From: an uncultured Aeromonadaceae bacterium
GTDB lineage: Bacteria; Pseudomonadota; Gammaproteobacteria; Enterobacterales; Aeromonadaceae
Direction of reading: 5' to 3'
NCBI GenBank assembly: GCA_945957385.1
Contig: CAMFKP010000011.1
Location: forward strand, 1-64,000
Length of the DNA stretch: 64,000 bases
Both the position numbers and the translations under genes were made by a program. The notes beneath the pieces are model-generated. The model saw nothing but the letters and a program-made list of their open reading frames with translations. It made no database searches and was not told the origin of the DNA. Within the stretch, counting starts at the first letter, position 1. Each line of letters begins with the position of its first letter. Positions 16,151 through 25,409 of the stretch are shown piece after piece.

Positions 16151-17083
16151 ATGCCTTTCGCCAGTTTCAGCAGCCTGCACATCTTCGCCCAGATCGCCGC
16201 CTGCCTGAGCTTCAAGGAGGCGGCCGAGGCGCTGCACCTGACGCAGAGCGCGCTGTCGCACCGCATCCGCAAGCTGGAGCAGGAACTGGGTTTCCAGCTG
16301 TTTGTGCGCCAGACGCGACGCATTGCGCTGACGCCGGAGGGCGAGCGCCTGTACCGCGAGGTGAGCCGCCACTTTGCGTCTGTCTGTCACGAGATCGAGG
16401 ACATTCGCCACCAGGCGCTGCGTGGTACGCTGGAGGTCGGCAGCACGCCGACCTTTGCCCAGCACTGGCTGGTGCCGCGCCTTGGCCGGTTCTACCAGCG
16501 CCATCCCGATCTGGGCTTGCAGCTCAGATCCAAGGGCAGCCGGGTGGATTTCGCGCTGCATCCGGCCGATCTGTGGATCGACTACGGCGATGGCCACTAT
16601 CCGGGTCTTGATAGCCGGTTACTGCTCGACGAAGTCTTGCTGCCGGTCTGCAGCCCGGCTTACGCCGAGCAGATGGGGTTGCTCGATGCGCCGGAACGGC
16701 TGGCGGCGTGCCTGCTGCTGCACGATGTCGAGTCGATCCGGCAGAGCGATCCACATAGCGAATGGCGTGGCTGGCTGGCGGCTGCCGGATTGCCCGCGGA
16801 AACCGGTCGCCATCACTACAGCTTCACCCACTATGATGCCGCCATCATCGGGGCCCGCGCCGGGCTCGGCGTGGCGATGGGGCGCTTCCAGCTGGCGCGG
16901 GAGCTGGTGGCCCGCGGCGAGCTGATCTTCCCGTTCGATACGCCTTACGATCAGGGGCTGGGCTACCACGTGGTGACGCGCCGCGAGTTCAGCGCCTTGC
17001 CGCGGGTGCGGGCCTTCCTCGATTGGTTGCAGCAGGAACTCGGGGCGATGGCCGCTGGCGATGACGCCGCGGCGGGGAGGTAA
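16151..17083 (+). CDS. LysR-family regulator (GcvA-like)
   Basis: A 310-aa regulator with an N-terminal winged helix (FKEAAEALHLTQSALSHRIRKLEQELG, about residues 18-46) and a substrate-binding domain. The N-terminal layout starting FASFSSLHIFAQIA resembles the GcvA/AmpR branch. GGGAGGG lies just before the ATG. It is divergent from the GH4 gene across 128 nt, which makes that gene the likely target. A phosphosugar or sugar ligand is a guess only. Confidence 0.85.
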   Translation: MPFASFSSLHIFAQIAACLSFKEAAEALHLTQSALSHRIRKLEQELGFQLFVRQTRRIALTPEGERLYREVSRHFASVCHEIEDIRHQALRGTLEVGSTPTFAQHWLVPRLGRFYQRHPDLGLQLRSKGSRVDFALHPADLWIDYGDGHYPGLDSRLLLDEVLLPVCSPAYAEQMGLLDAPERLAACLLLHDVESIRQSDPHSEWRGWLAAAGLPAETGRHHYSFTHYDAAIIGARAGLGVAMGRFQLARELVARGELIFPFDTPYDQGLGYHVVTRREFSALPRVRAFLDWLQQELGAMAAGDDAAAGR

Positions 17084-17090
17084 CGTCAAG

Positions 17091-17120
17091 CTTTCACACT
17101 TCTGACATGTCGCTGTCATC
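17091..17120 (+). promoter_or_regulatory. Pho box (three phased repeats)
   Basis: CTTTCAC (17091), CTGACAT (17102) and CTGTCAT (17113) recur every 11 nt, separated by 4-nt spacers. This is the arrangement of PhoB binding sites (CTGTCAT repeats). It lies about 50 nt upstream of the phosphatase start. Confidence 0.75.
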
Positions 17121-17170
17121 TGGACTGCTTAGTCTGGCGCCGTCTTTTGAACACGAGTGCAAGGATGACC

Positions 17171-18667
17171 ATGAACCGTATTACTTCTGTTTCTGCTGCC
17201 GTGGCGCTGGCGCTGCTGGCTGGCTGCAACTCCGACAATTCCACGGGCAATACCACTGCTCCGTCCATTACCGAGTACCAGTACAGCACCAAGGCGGTGT
17301 ATGCCCCGCAACAGCAGGCCAGCAGCTATGAAGCGGCGCCGGCCGGTTTCAAGCCGGTGTTTACCGAGCTGGTGGCACGCCACGGTTCACGTTCACTCTC
17401 CAGCCCGAAATATGATGTGCTGACCAAGCAGATCTGGGAACAGGCGGCCAGCGAAGGTGCGCTGACGACGCTGGGCCAGACCCTGGGCCACAAGGTGGAA
17501 CTGGTCACCGCGGCGAACCAGAAGCTGGGTTATGGCCTGTTGAGCCAGCGCGGCAAGGATGAGCACGCCGAGCTGGCGACGCGCCTGGCCGACCGCCTGC
17601 CCGCGCTGCTGGAGAACAGCGGCAGCCATTGCATCAAGGTGGAAACCTCCGGCAAGGACCGCGCCAACGAGAGCGCCTACTACTTCATGCAGAGCCTGAA
17701 GAAGAAGGTCGACTATGTGGCCGACAGCACCGACTGCTATGTCGCCCAGACCGATGCCTCGAAGATCGACAAGAAGCTGGCCAACAAGTACGAACTCTAC
17801 TTCCACAAGACCACGCCGAACGATGCCCAGTATCTGCCGGCCTATGAGGCGTATCAGACCTTTATTGGTGACGAGGACAACGGCGTGGCTCCGGCCCCTG
17901 AGCTGGCCACGGCACTGGAGCAGCTGAAAGTGCTGCCGAAGACCAAGGTCATGGCCCGGCAGATGCTGGAGCGCCTCTATACCAAGGCGTTCGTCGACAA
18001 GCTGGCGAATGGCGATTACGAGTTTGTGGCCGTCAATCCGGAAGATGGTGGCAAGACCTATGCCCGCGACGAAGTGGATGCGGCGTTGATGCTCTACAAC
18101 CTGTTCATCATCGGCCCCGGCATGGACCAGGAAGCCGCAGCCCAGGGCGACGAGAAGTGGAACCTGGAGCAGTATCTGACGCCGGAAGAGTCGGCGTGGT
18201 TCTCCTACCTCTCCGATGCCGAAGATTTCTACGAGAAGGGGCCGAGCTTTGCCAACAGCACGGCCACCTATGCCATCGCCCAGCCGCTGCTGGATGGTCT
18301 GTTCAATGAGGTGCAGACCCAGGTCGTGAACGGCGAGCACCTGCACATCGCCAAGCTGCGCTTTGCCCACGCCGAGACCATTATTCCGCTGGTGGCGCTG
18401 ATGAAGCTGGTCGGCAGCCGTCAGGGCGCCGAAGTCGGTACCCTGATGACCCAGGACAACAACGAGTGGCGCGGCGGTTGGGTTTCGCCCTATGCCGCCA
18501 ACATCCAGTGGGATGTCTACCAGAATAGCGACAGCCAAGTGCTGGTGAAGATGCTCTACAACGAGAAGGAAGTGGCATTCAAGGAAGGGTGTAAGCCGGT
18601 GGATGGCACCAAGTTCTTCTACACCTTCGACGAGCTCAAACGCTGTTACGCCTACGGCAACCACTAA
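17171..18667 (+). CDS. secreted histidine acid phosphatase (MINPP-like) lipoprotein
   Basis: A 498-aa branch-2 histidine phosphatase. The lipobox LALLAGC (Cys19) predicts an outer-membrane lipoprotein. The phospho-accepting histidine is in ARHGSRS near residue 71, and the proton donor motif is HAE (FAHAETIIP) near residue 400. HAE instead of HD is typical of multiple inositol polyphosphate phosphatases, so phytate or other sugar phosphates are likely substrates. AAGGA lies 7 nt before the chosen ATG; another ATG two codons earlier is also possible. The upstream Pho box predicts induction by phosphate starvation. A strong terminator follows. Confidence 0.85.
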   Translation: MNRITSVSAAVALALLAGCNSDNSTGNTTAPSITEYQYSTKAVYAPQQQASSYEAAPAGFKPVFTELVARHGSRSLSSPKYDVLTKQIWEQAASEGALTTLGQTLGHKVELVTAANQKLGYGLLSQRGKDEHAELATRLADRLPALLENSGSHCIKVETSGKDRANESAYYFMQSLKKKVDYVADSTDCYVAQTDASKIDKKLANKYELYFHKTTPNDAQYLPAYEAYQTFIGDEDNGVAPAPELATALEQLKVLPKTKVMARQMLERLYTKAFVDKLANGDYEFVAVNPEDGGKTYARDEVDAALMLYNLFIIGPGMDQEAAAQGDEKWNLEQYLTPEESAWFSYLSDAEDFYEKGPSFANSTATYAIAQPLLDGLFNEVQTQVVNGEHLHIAKLRFAHAETIIPLVALMKLVGSRQGAEVGTLMTQDNNEWRGGWVSPYAANIQWDVYQNSDSQVLVKMLYNEKEVAFKEGCKPVDGTKFFYTFDELKRCYAYGNH

Positions 18668-18691
18668 GCCCGCTGCGCGATGCCGACACGA

Positions 18692-18722
18692 CCTCCGCCC
18701 TTCCGGGCGGAGGTTTTTTTTT
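18692..18722 (+). terminator. Rho-independent terminator after phosphatase gene
   Basis: CCTCCGCCC, loop TTCC, GGGCGGAGG, then nine T. It sits between the phosphatase gene and the convergent trpA stop. Confidence 0.92.
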
Positions 18723-18728
18723 GCGCCG

Positions 18729-19526
18729 CTAGCCGGCGCTATCCGGTTGCAGTGCGGCGGCGAGCTGGCGCACCTGTTGCAGCGTGGCTTCGACACCGTC
18801 ACGCGCCAGCGTGGCCACCAGCGCACTGCCCACCACCAGCAGATCGGCCTGGCGATTGAGTGCCGCCAGCTGTTGCGGCGTGCGCAGTCCGAAACCGAGC
18901 GCGATCGGCAGCGGCGTCAGCGTGCGCAGACGGGCGACATGGGCGACCAGGGCATCGCTGTCGGCGGCGGTGCTGCCGGTGATGCCATTGAGGCTGACGT
19001 GATAGACAAACCCCTCGGCGTGCGGCAGCCAGTGTGCCAGCCGCCCGGCATCGCTGCCGGGCGCGGTCATGGCGATCAGCTGCAAGCCGTGTTGCCGGGC
19101 GGCCGCCCGGTAGGGGGCGGCGTGTTCGAACGGCAGGTCGACCAGCAACAGACCATCGACGCCAGCCGCGGCCGCGGCAGCCATGAACGGCTCGACTCCG
19201 TACTGCAACAGCGGGTTCAGGTAGCCCATCAGCAACAGCGGCGTCGCCTGGTCATGCTGGCGCAGCCGGGACACCAGTTGCAGCGTGGCCGCCAGCGTCT
19301 GGCCACTGGCCAGCGCCCGCAGGTGGGCGGCCTGGATCGTCGGGCCATCGGCCACCGGATCGCTGAATGGCATGCCCAGTTCGATCAGATCGGCACCGGC
19401 GGCGCCGAGCCGGGTCAGCAGTGCCAGGCTGGTGGCGGCATCCGGATCGCCGGCGGTCAGGTAGGTGACCAGGCCGCTGCGCCCGGCGGCACGCAGCTGT
19501 TGTAAACGCTGGGTGAGACGATTCAT
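18729..19526 (-). CDS. trpA: tryptophan synthase alpha chain
   Basis: Cleaves indole-3-glycerol phosphate to indole and glyceraldehyde 3-phosphate and feeds indole to TrpB. The 265-aa length is normal. The catalytic glutamate is in [10 protein letters not shown] and the catalytic aspartate in PVADGPTIQ; the C-terminal GFGLRTPQQ phosphate loop is present. Its ATG overlaps the trpB stop by 4 nt (ATGA), so the two are translationally coupled. The other trp biosynthesis genes are not next to it, unlike in enteric operons. Confidence 0.95.
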   Translation of the reverse strand: MNRLTQRLQQLRAAGRSGLVTYLTAGDPDAATSLALLTRLGAAGADLIELGMPFSDPVADGPTIQAAHLRALASGQTLAATLQLVSRLRQHDQATPLLLMGYLNPLLQYGVEPFMAAAAAAGVDGLLLVDLPFEHAAPYRAAARQHGLQLIAMTAPGSDAGRLAHWLPHAEGFVYHVSLNGITGSTAADSDALVAHVARLRTLTPLPIALGFGLRTPQQLAALNRQADLLVVGSALVATLARDGVEATLQQVRQLAAALQPDSAG

Positions 19527-20740
19527 GGCTGAGCCTCCGCTGTCATCTGCTGCAATACGGTGTCGATGTCCTTGTCGCCGCGGCCACTGAGGCAGACTAC
19601 CAGCACCTGATCCGGGCCCATGGTCGGGGCCAGGCGGCGGGCGGCGGCGACGGCGTGGGCGCTCTCCAGCGCCGGCAGTATCCCCTCGCGCCGGCTCAAC
19701 CAGTGGAACGCGGCCAGCGCCTCGTCATCGCTGGCGGTCAGGTAGGTCACGCGGCCGCTGTCGTGCAGCAGCGCGTGTTCCGGTCCGACGCCGGGGTAGT
19801 CCAGCCCGGCCGAGACCGAGTGCGCCGGGTGGATCTGGCCGTCGCCATCTTGCAGCAGGTAGGTCAGGTTGCCGTGCAGCACGCCAGGCCGGCCGCCATT
19901 CAGGCAGGCGGCATGGGCGCCGCTGGCCAGCCCCAGACCGCCGGCTTCAACGCCATAGCAGCGCACGCTGCGATCGGCGAGAAACGGGTGGAAGAAGCCG
20001 ATGGCGTTCGAGCCGCCGCCGACGCAGGCCACCAGCGCATCGGGCGCCCGGCCGAGGCGGGCCTGCAGCTGATCGCGGGTTTCGAGGCCGATGACGCGCT
20101 GGAATTCGCGCACCATCTGTGGATAGGGATGGGGACCGGCGCCGGTGCCGAGCAGGTAGTAGGTGTCGTCGACGCGGGCCAGCCAGTCGCGCAGCGCCTC
20201 GTTCATCGCCTCTTTCAGCGTCGCACTGCCGAGGTGCACCGGCTCGACCCGGGCACCGAGCAGCATCATGCGCCGCACGTTGCTCTGCTGGCGTGCCATG
20301 TCTTCGGCCCCCATGTAGACCACGCACTCCAGCCCGAACAGCGCGCAGACGGTGGCGGTGGCCACGCCGTGCTGGCCGGCACCGGTCTCGGCGATGATGC
20401 GCCGTTTACCCATGCGCCGTGCCAGCAGGATCTGGCCGATGCAGTTGTTGATCTTGTGGGCGCCGGTGTGGTTCAGATCCTCGCGCTTGAGATAGAGGCG
20501 GGCGCCGCCGAGCTCCTGGGTCAGCCGTTCGGCCAAGTACAGCGGGCTGGGGCGGCCGACATAGTCGTGCAGCAGGGTGCGGTACTGCTGCCAGAAGCCG
20601 TCGTCGGCACAGGCGGCGGTGAACGCCTGCTCCAGCGCCTGCAGCGCCGGCATCAGGGTCTCCGGCATGTAGCAGCCGCCGTAGCGGCCAAATTGTCCCA
20701 TTGCATCCGGGCCCTGTCCCAGATAGATTTCCGTCGCCAT
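19523..20740 (-). CDS. trpB: tryptophan synthase beta chain
   Basis: A PLP enzyme that joins indole and serine to make tryptophan. The 405-aa product shows the TrpB1 features: N-terminal [26 protein letters not shown] with the PLP lysine, [12 protein letters not shown] and [10 protein letters not shown] phosphate loop. GAGGAG precedes the ATG. First gene of a two-gene trpBA operon, divergent from a TrpI-type regulator 131 nt away. Confidence 0.96.
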   Translation of the reverse strand: MATEIYLGQGPDAMGQFGRYGGCYMPETLMPALQALEQAFTAACADDGFWQQYRTLLHDYVGRPSPLYLAERLTQELGGARLYLKREDLNHTGAHKINNCIGQILLARRMGKRRIIAETGAGQHGVATATVCALFGLECVVYMGAEDMARQQSNVRRMMLLGARVEPVHLGSATLKEAMNEALRDWLARVDDTYYLLGTGAGPHPYPQMVREFQRVIGLETRDQLQARLGRAPDALVACVGGGSNAIGFFHPFLADRSVRCYGVEAGGLGLASGAHAACLNGGRPGVLHGNLTYLLQDGDGQIHPAHSVSAGLDYPGVGPEHALLHDSGRVTYLTASDDEALAAFHWLSRREGILPALESAHAVAAARRLAPTMGPDQVLVVCLSGRGDKDIDTVLQQMTAEAQP

Positions 20741-20795
20741 GCACTGCTCCTCGTGCTGTAAATTTGTCTCACAGCCTAATGCGGTGCTTGCCGCC

Positions 20796-20815
20796 TGAAT
20801 AACGATGATTATTCA
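20796..20815. promoter_or_regulatory. candidate TrpI operator
   Basis: TGAATAA and TTATTCA form a perfect 7-bp inverted repeat around CGATGA, midway between trpB and the LysR gene. It fits the LysR T-N11-A pattern. Binding by the neighbouring regulator is inferred. Confidence 0.55.
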
Positions 20816-20871
20816 CGGCAGCATGTTAGATTTTCTCACATCTGTTGTTCTGTCATCGCCGGAGATCACCG

Positions 20872-21780
20872 ATGCGTTGCCTGCCGCCACTGAATGCGCT
20901 GCGTACCTTCGAAGCCTGTGCGCGCTGTCTGAGCCTGACGGCCGCCGCCCGCGAGCTGTGTGTCACTCACAGTGCCGTCAGCCACCAGATCCGCCAGCTG
21001 GAGAACTGGTTCGGCCAGCCGCTGTTCGTGCGCCATGCGGGCGGCATTCACCTGACGCGCAGCGGCGAGATCCTGCAGCGCAGCGCCGGTCAGGCGCTGG
21101 CACAGCTGGAGCAGACGTGTCAGCAGCTGCGCCAGGCGCCGTCGGTCGATGAGCTGGTGCTCGGGGCACCGGCCAGCTTTCTTGCCAACTGGTTGATCCC
21201 GCGCCTGGAGCAGTTCGAGCAGGCGGCGCCGGGCATCACGTTGCGGCTGCAGACCCGCAGCCAGGCCGAAGCATTGCTGCAAGGCAGTGTCGATCTGCTG
21301 ATCGTCAGCAGCAATGTGCCGCTGCCTTCCGGCCTGCAGGTGACGCCGCTGCTGGCGGAGCGTACCGGCCCTGTCTGTGCGCCGTCATGGCAGCCGCGCC
21401 CGGACGGCGTCGCCGAGCTGCTGGCGCTGCCGCGGCTGCATACCCGTTCCCACCCCCAGGCGTGGCGTGATTGGGCACTCGCCCAGGGGCAAGCGAGCGA
21501 TGCCCTGTCGGCGGGCCGGCATTTCGATACCCTGTCGTTGATGCTGGAGGCTGCCGCCGCCGGGCTTGGCGTGGCCATCGCCCCGGATCTGCTGGTGGAG
21601 CCCGAGATCAGCCGTGGCCGCCTGCTGGCACCGCTGGGGTTTACGGCCACCGGGCACAGCTTCGCCTCGGCGGTGCTGGCCAGCCGGGCCGCCGAGCCGG
21701 CGCTGGCACTGTTACTAGACTGGTTGCAGCACGCGGCGGGGCAGTTGGGGGAGGAGGGCGTCGCCGCGCGGGCACGCTAA
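20872..21780 (+). CDS. trpI: LysR-family regulator, probable TrpI
   Basis: A 302-aa LysR protein with helix-turn-helix LTAAARELCVTHSAVSHQIRQLENWFG (about 20-46) and a ligand-binding domain. GGAG lies 8 nt before the ATG. In pseudomonads trpI is divergent from trpBA and activates it with indole-glycerol phosphate as co-inducer; here the arrangement is the same. I name it TrpI from this context and the LysR family, not from unique residues. GcvA/AmpR-type regulators look alike at this level. Confidence 0.72.
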   Translation: MRCLPPLNALRTFEACARCLSLTAAARELCVTHSAVSHQIRQLENWFGQPLFVRHAGGIHLTRSGEILQRSAGQALAQLEQTCQQLRQAPSVDELVLGAPASFLANWLIPRLEQFEQAAPGITLRLQTRSQAEALLQGSVDLLIVSSNVPLPSGLQVTPLLAERTGPVCAPSWQPRPDGVAELLALPRLHTRSHPQAWRDWALAQGQASDALSAGRHFDTLSLMLEAAAAGLGVAIAPDLLVEPEISRGRLLAPLGFTATGHSFASAVLASRAAEPALALLLDWLQHAAGQLGEEGVAARAR

Positions 21781-21784
21781 AGAA

Positions 21785-21806
21785 GACGGGCGCCAGGGCG
21801 CCCGTC
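21785..21806. terminator. hairpin between convergent trpI-like and PAP2 genes
   Basis: GACGGGCGC and GCGCCCGTC pair with a 4-nt loop in the 34-nt gap. There is no T-run, so its efficiency is uncertain. Confidence 0.45.
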
Positions 21807-21814
21807 ATCGCGAC

Positions 21815-23761
21815 TCACGACGGACGGCCGTCGATGCGCAGCTGCACGCCATTGGCACTGTAGAGCGGGGTGACGGTGTAACCCGCCAGCGTCACCTTGC
21901 TGAAGGCGCCGTGCAGCGCGCCGCAGCGCAGCAACTGCAGCGTGTCACCCACCGTCGGCTGGTAGCCGGCCTGCAACGTGACCTGCAGCTCGCCTGCCAA
22001 TACCGCATCACCCTTGATGGTCAGCCGTCCGGCGCCATCGTTACCCAGCACGCTATGCAGTATCGCGCCGGCTTGCTGGGTGTAGTGGCCACCGATTTGC
22101 AGCGCACTGTTGACCTGCAGGGTACCACCGCGCTGGTAGAGATCGCCGGCGCCGAGGGCCGAGTTTGAGCTGGCCTGTAGCGTGCCCTCCTGCAGATCGG
22201 TGCCGCCGGTCCAGCTGTTGTGGCCGCAGAGCAGCAGGCTGCCACTGCCGCGCTTGGTCAGCTTGCCGGCGCCGCCGATGTCATTGCGCCAGCGATCGCT
22301 GGCGTGGAAACCGCCTTCAGCAGCGTCCATCAGCAGGTCGACATCACCGTCAAAGCGGCCATAGCCATCGGCGGCGGCAAACAGGTTCAGCCGTCCCCAG
22401 CCTTCGGCGTCGTCCATCAGCGGATAACCGGAGGGCAGCGCCGTGCTCTGCAGCACCACGCGGCGCTGCTCGTTACTCAGGTAGGGCAGACGGGTTTCGA
22501 GCAGGATCTCGGCCCCTTTCGGCACCACGGCCGGTTTGTCGGTGGCGGCGATCGGTGTGAAGCCGAACGTCAACCGGCGCAGGTAGTCGGCCTTGATCTG
22601 ATCATGGTCGGCGAAGCGATCCTGGCTGCCGCTGTGGGCGACTTGCCACAGCGCGTTGTCATCGCTGAGCCCCAGCTGCTGATTCAGCCAGTGATGGGTC
22701 TGGGTGTAAGCACTCTGTTTGAGGCTGCTCACCTCACTACGGTGCAGGTTGTAAGCGACTACCGCCAGGGCCTGCATGCGGCCACCGATCACATCCAATG
22801 GCGAGTGCATGCCGGCGAGGATGCGGTTTTCGCCGAGCTCCAGGCCGCGCGCCAACATCTCCTGATAACGCTCCGGCACCAGATAGGCCATCGCCAGGCT
22901 GTCACGCACCCCTTCGGCGGAGTGGCCGCTGATGAAGCCGCCGTCTGTGTTCGGGGTGCTGCTCTTGGCCGGTTCCAATGCCGGCACCACCTTGACGGCA
23001 CTGCTCCAGCGCCAGGGCCGCGCGTACTTGAAGAAGCGCTTGGCCGGCTCGGTGGAACCATCGACGCTCAGCGCGTTGATGAAGTCGACCGCCAGCCCCA
23101 TGTCGGCATTGCTGTCACTGCCGAGGCCGCGGTTGTTGCCCTTGTCGTCATATTTGACGCTGGTGGCATCGGCCGGGATATCGGTGATGGTGGTGGTCTG
23201 CTTGCTGCCGGCGCGCCAGGCATCGGTTAGCGGCCCCATGCCGTCGGAGACGCTGTAGTTTTTGCCGCGGCGATCATCCAGATAGGCCGCCAGCTCCTGG
23301 GCCGGCGTGCGGTTGGCGGTCAGCTGTTCGACATAGTGGATGTTGTAGGCATGGACGCTCGGGTTTTTCACTGTGCCATCGGTGGCCGAGTCGGGCAGGC
23401 CGCTCCAGTCCGAACTGGTGACCGCCGGACAGCTGCCGTCCGCCGGGGCTGTCACGCCGGCATCCACCAGACGTGTCCGCGGTTCCCAGATATCGAGAAA
23501 ACCGGCGACGACGCGCACGCCGGCATTGGTCTCCAGCGTCGCCATACAGGCTTTGCCGCGCTGGTTGCTGGCCCCGTTGTCGATATAGGGGGCGGCCGTT
23601 GGGTTGCTGTCGGCGCTGGCGGCATAGCCGAGGCCGGTCGGCGCCGTCGGCGCGACATAGGTCTGGCTGGTCTGATTGTCGTTACAAGCGGTGAGGCCGG
23701 CCAGCAGGCAGGCGCAGGCCAGCGGTGTCAGCCGCAGGCGAGAGGGCAGAGCAAAAACCAT
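21815..23761 (-). CDS. exported PAP2-family phosphatase with autotransporter-like C-terminal repeat
   Basis: A 648-aa protein. The signal ends at a lipobox-like LAGLTAC, so it is probably a lipoprotein. The middle part holds the three PAP2 motifs: KRFFKYARPWRW, GGFISGHSAEG and ENRILAGMHSPLDVIGGR. The last ~150 residues (GKLTKRGSGSLLLCG... onward) resemble an autotransporter-associated beta-strand repeat, but no beta-barrel follows, so secretion through the outer membrane by itself is not expected. AAGGATG precedes the ATG. A Pho-box-like site lies about 100 nt upstream. Phosphate scavenging is the likely role. Confidence 0.82.
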   Translation of the reverse strand: MVFALPSRLRLTPLACACLLAGLTACNDNQTSQTYVAPTAPTGLGYAASADSNPTAAPYIDNGASNQRGKACMATLETNAGVRVVAGFLDIWEPRTRLVDAGVTAPADGSCPAVTSSDWSGLPDSATDGTVKNPSVHAYNIHYVEQLTANRTPAQELAAYLDDRRGKNYSVSDGMGPLTDAWRAGSKQTTTITDIPADATSVKYDDKGNNRGLGSDSNADMGLAVDFINALSVDGSTEPAKRFFKYARPWRWSSAVKVVPALEPAKSSTPNTDGGFISGHSAEGVRDSLAMAYLVPERYQEMLARGLELGENRILAGMHSPLDVIGGRMQALAVVAYNLHRSEVSSLKQSAYTQTHHWLNQQLGLSDDNALWQVAHSGSQDRFADHDQIKADYLRRLTFGFTPIAATDKPAVVPKGAEILLETRLPYLSNEQRRVVLQSTALPSGYPLMDDAEGWGRLNLFAAADGYGRFDGDVDLLMDAAEGGFHASDRWRNDIGGAGKLTKRGSGSLLLCGHNSWTGGTDLQEGTLQASSNSALGAGDLYQRGGTLQVNSALQIGGHYTQQAGAILHSVLGNDGAGRLTIKGDAVLAGELQVTLQAGYQPTVGDTLQLLRCGALHGAFSKVTLAGYTVTPLYSANGVQLRIDGRPS

Positions 23762-23853
23762 AGGGCATCCTTGTTGTTTGTTGTCATTGTCAACCGGCGG
23801 CAACCGCGCCTGACCGGTGAAAGGGCATGCTGCGATGGGGTTATGGCAGCGGC

Positions 23854-23882
23854 GTGACTCTTGTGTGAATCATCAATGACGT
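23854..23882 (-). promoter_or_regulatory. Pho-box-like phased repeats
   Basis: On the minus strand, GTCA, TTCA and GTCA cores recur at exact 11-nt steps (in CGTCATT, GATTCAC and GAGTCAC). This is weaker than the site at 17091 but has the same phasing and also precedes an exported phosphatase gene. Confidence 0.5.
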
Positions 23883-24005
23883 TTTTGCTCTAGCCTGGGA
23901 GCCGGCACGCGAAGGGCGGGTGCAGCAGCAGGGGGGGCAGCAGGAGGTCCAGGCCGTGATGCGGCCGTGAGTGCTGGCCAGCGGTGTGACGGCGGCCAGC
24001 CTGGC

Positions 24006-25247
24006 TTAGCGGTGCGCGTCGCCGGCGTGGTAGCTGCAGACGCGGTTGCGGCCGTGGCGTTTGGCTTGATACAAGGCGGTGTCGGCGGCAGACAGCAGTC
24101 GCTCCGTGTTATCCAGCGCCTTCGGATCGCACATGGCCACCCCCAGGCTAATGGTGACAGGCAACGGTTGGCCCGTGGCCGTCTGCAGCGCCAGGGCGGC
24201 GATGGCGTGGCGTATGCGCTCGGCAATCAGACCGGCGGTGTGGTGATCACTGCCCCGCAGCAGGATCAGGAACTCTTCACCGCCATAGCGGCCGACGGCA
24301 TCGTACTCTCGCACCTGCTCACGCAGCGTCTGCGCCACTGCTTGCAGCACCCGGTCTCCGGCGGGATGGCCGTGGCTGTCGTTGATCTGCTTGAAGTGGT
24401 CGACATCGGCCATGATCACCGCACAGGGGGTGCCGGTACGTTCACTCTCGGCCTGCATCTTGGTCAGGAACTCCATGATGGCACCGCGGTGCAGCAGTCC
24501 GGTCAAGGCATCGCGGCAGGATTGCTCCTTGAGTTGCGCCAGAGCCTGCATCAGTTGCTGATTGAGTTCATGCACCTGCTGATAGAGGTGGCTCTTTTCG
24601 ATCAGCAGCGACACCTGGCGGGCAATGTTCAGGAAAATACGCTGGTGCAGCGCCTGATAAGTGCCGATCTGGCAGCTGGAAAAAAACAGGAAGCCGATGG
24701 CCTTGCCTTCGGCAATCAGCGGGCAGGTGAGGCTGGAGAGGATGCCCTCTTGCAGGATCAGCCGTGTGGCGGTCGATTCCGGATGCTGGTGCAGGTAATC
24801 GGCCAGGTTATTGATGATGCGCGGCTGGTGGCTGTGCAGGATCGGCTCCAGGCTGCTGCCGGCCAGACGGGCGGTGAAGCCGGCTTTGAGCAGCGGCGCG
24901 CTCTGGTTGCGTGAGCGAGCCCAGTAGGAACGTACCTGCTGTCCATCGTCGCTGAGCAGGGCACAGCCGATGCGGTCATAGGGGATGATGCGCTCGAAGG
25001 CATCATAGATCCGGGCCAATACCTCTTCGAGCAGGCTGCCTTGGATGATCTCGGTCGTCAGCTCCTGCAGGCAGGAAAACTCGGTAAAACGCGCCTCCAG
25101 CCAGCGGGCCAGCTCTTGCAGCTCCTCTTCAAACTGAGCCTCCTCGATGGAGGGGGCGGGGGAGGGAAACTGCAGCTTGAACTGTTCCCGTTGCAAGGCG
25201 AGCAGTGCCTGGCGGTAGCTGCTCAGTCTGTCAGAAAGCGGCATCAT
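24006..25247 (-). CDS. GAF-GGDEF diguanylate cyclase
   Basis: A 413-aa soluble protein. Residues about 60-215 look like a GAF sensor domain; a short coiled coil (SLLIEKSHLYQQVHELNQQL) leads to a GGDEF domain with the active-site GRYGGEEF. The inhibitory RxxD site is present five residues earlier (REYD), so product feedback by c-di-GMP is expected. MADVDHFKQIND and SLGVAM motifs are intact, so the enzyme should be active. The start has two adjacent ATGs and only a weak ribosome site. The signal sensed by the GAF domain is unknown. Confidence 0.9.
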   Translation of the reverse strand: MMPLSDRLSSYRQALLALQREQFKLQFPSPAPSIEEAQFEEELQELARWLEARFTEFSCLQELTTEIIQGSLLEEVLARIYDAFERIIPYDRIGCALLSDDGQQVRSYWARSRNQSAPLLKAGFTARLAGSSLEPILHSHQPRIINNLADYLHQHPESTATRLILQEGILSSLTCPLIAEGKAIGFLFFSSCQIGTYQALHQRIFLNIARQVSLLIEKSHLYQQVHELNQQLMQALAQLKEQSCRDALTGLLHRGAIMEFLTKMQAESERTGTPCAVIMADVDHFKQINDSHGHPAGDRVLQAVAQTLREQVREYDAVGRYGGEEFLILLRGSDHHTAGLIAERIRHAIAALALQTATGQPLPVTISLGVAMCDPKALDNTERLLSAADTALYQAKRHGRNRVCSYHAGDAHR

Positions 25248-25409
25248 CGCGACTCGATAGGGTTTTTTGTCAGCATAGTGTCTGCCGACAAGGGTGAAAA
25301 GCCATGTTTTTAATATAACTTTTGGTTTTCAGCTGACAACGGCACGGCGCCTGGCCGTGCCGGAGGGGGACACAGGGGCGCCCGCCACGCCCCGTCGGTT
25401 ACGCCGCTG

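Noticed and set aside
17393..18826. 477-codon minus-strand frame over the histidine phosphatase gene
   Set aside because: Shadow frame; it also runs across the phosphatase terminator.
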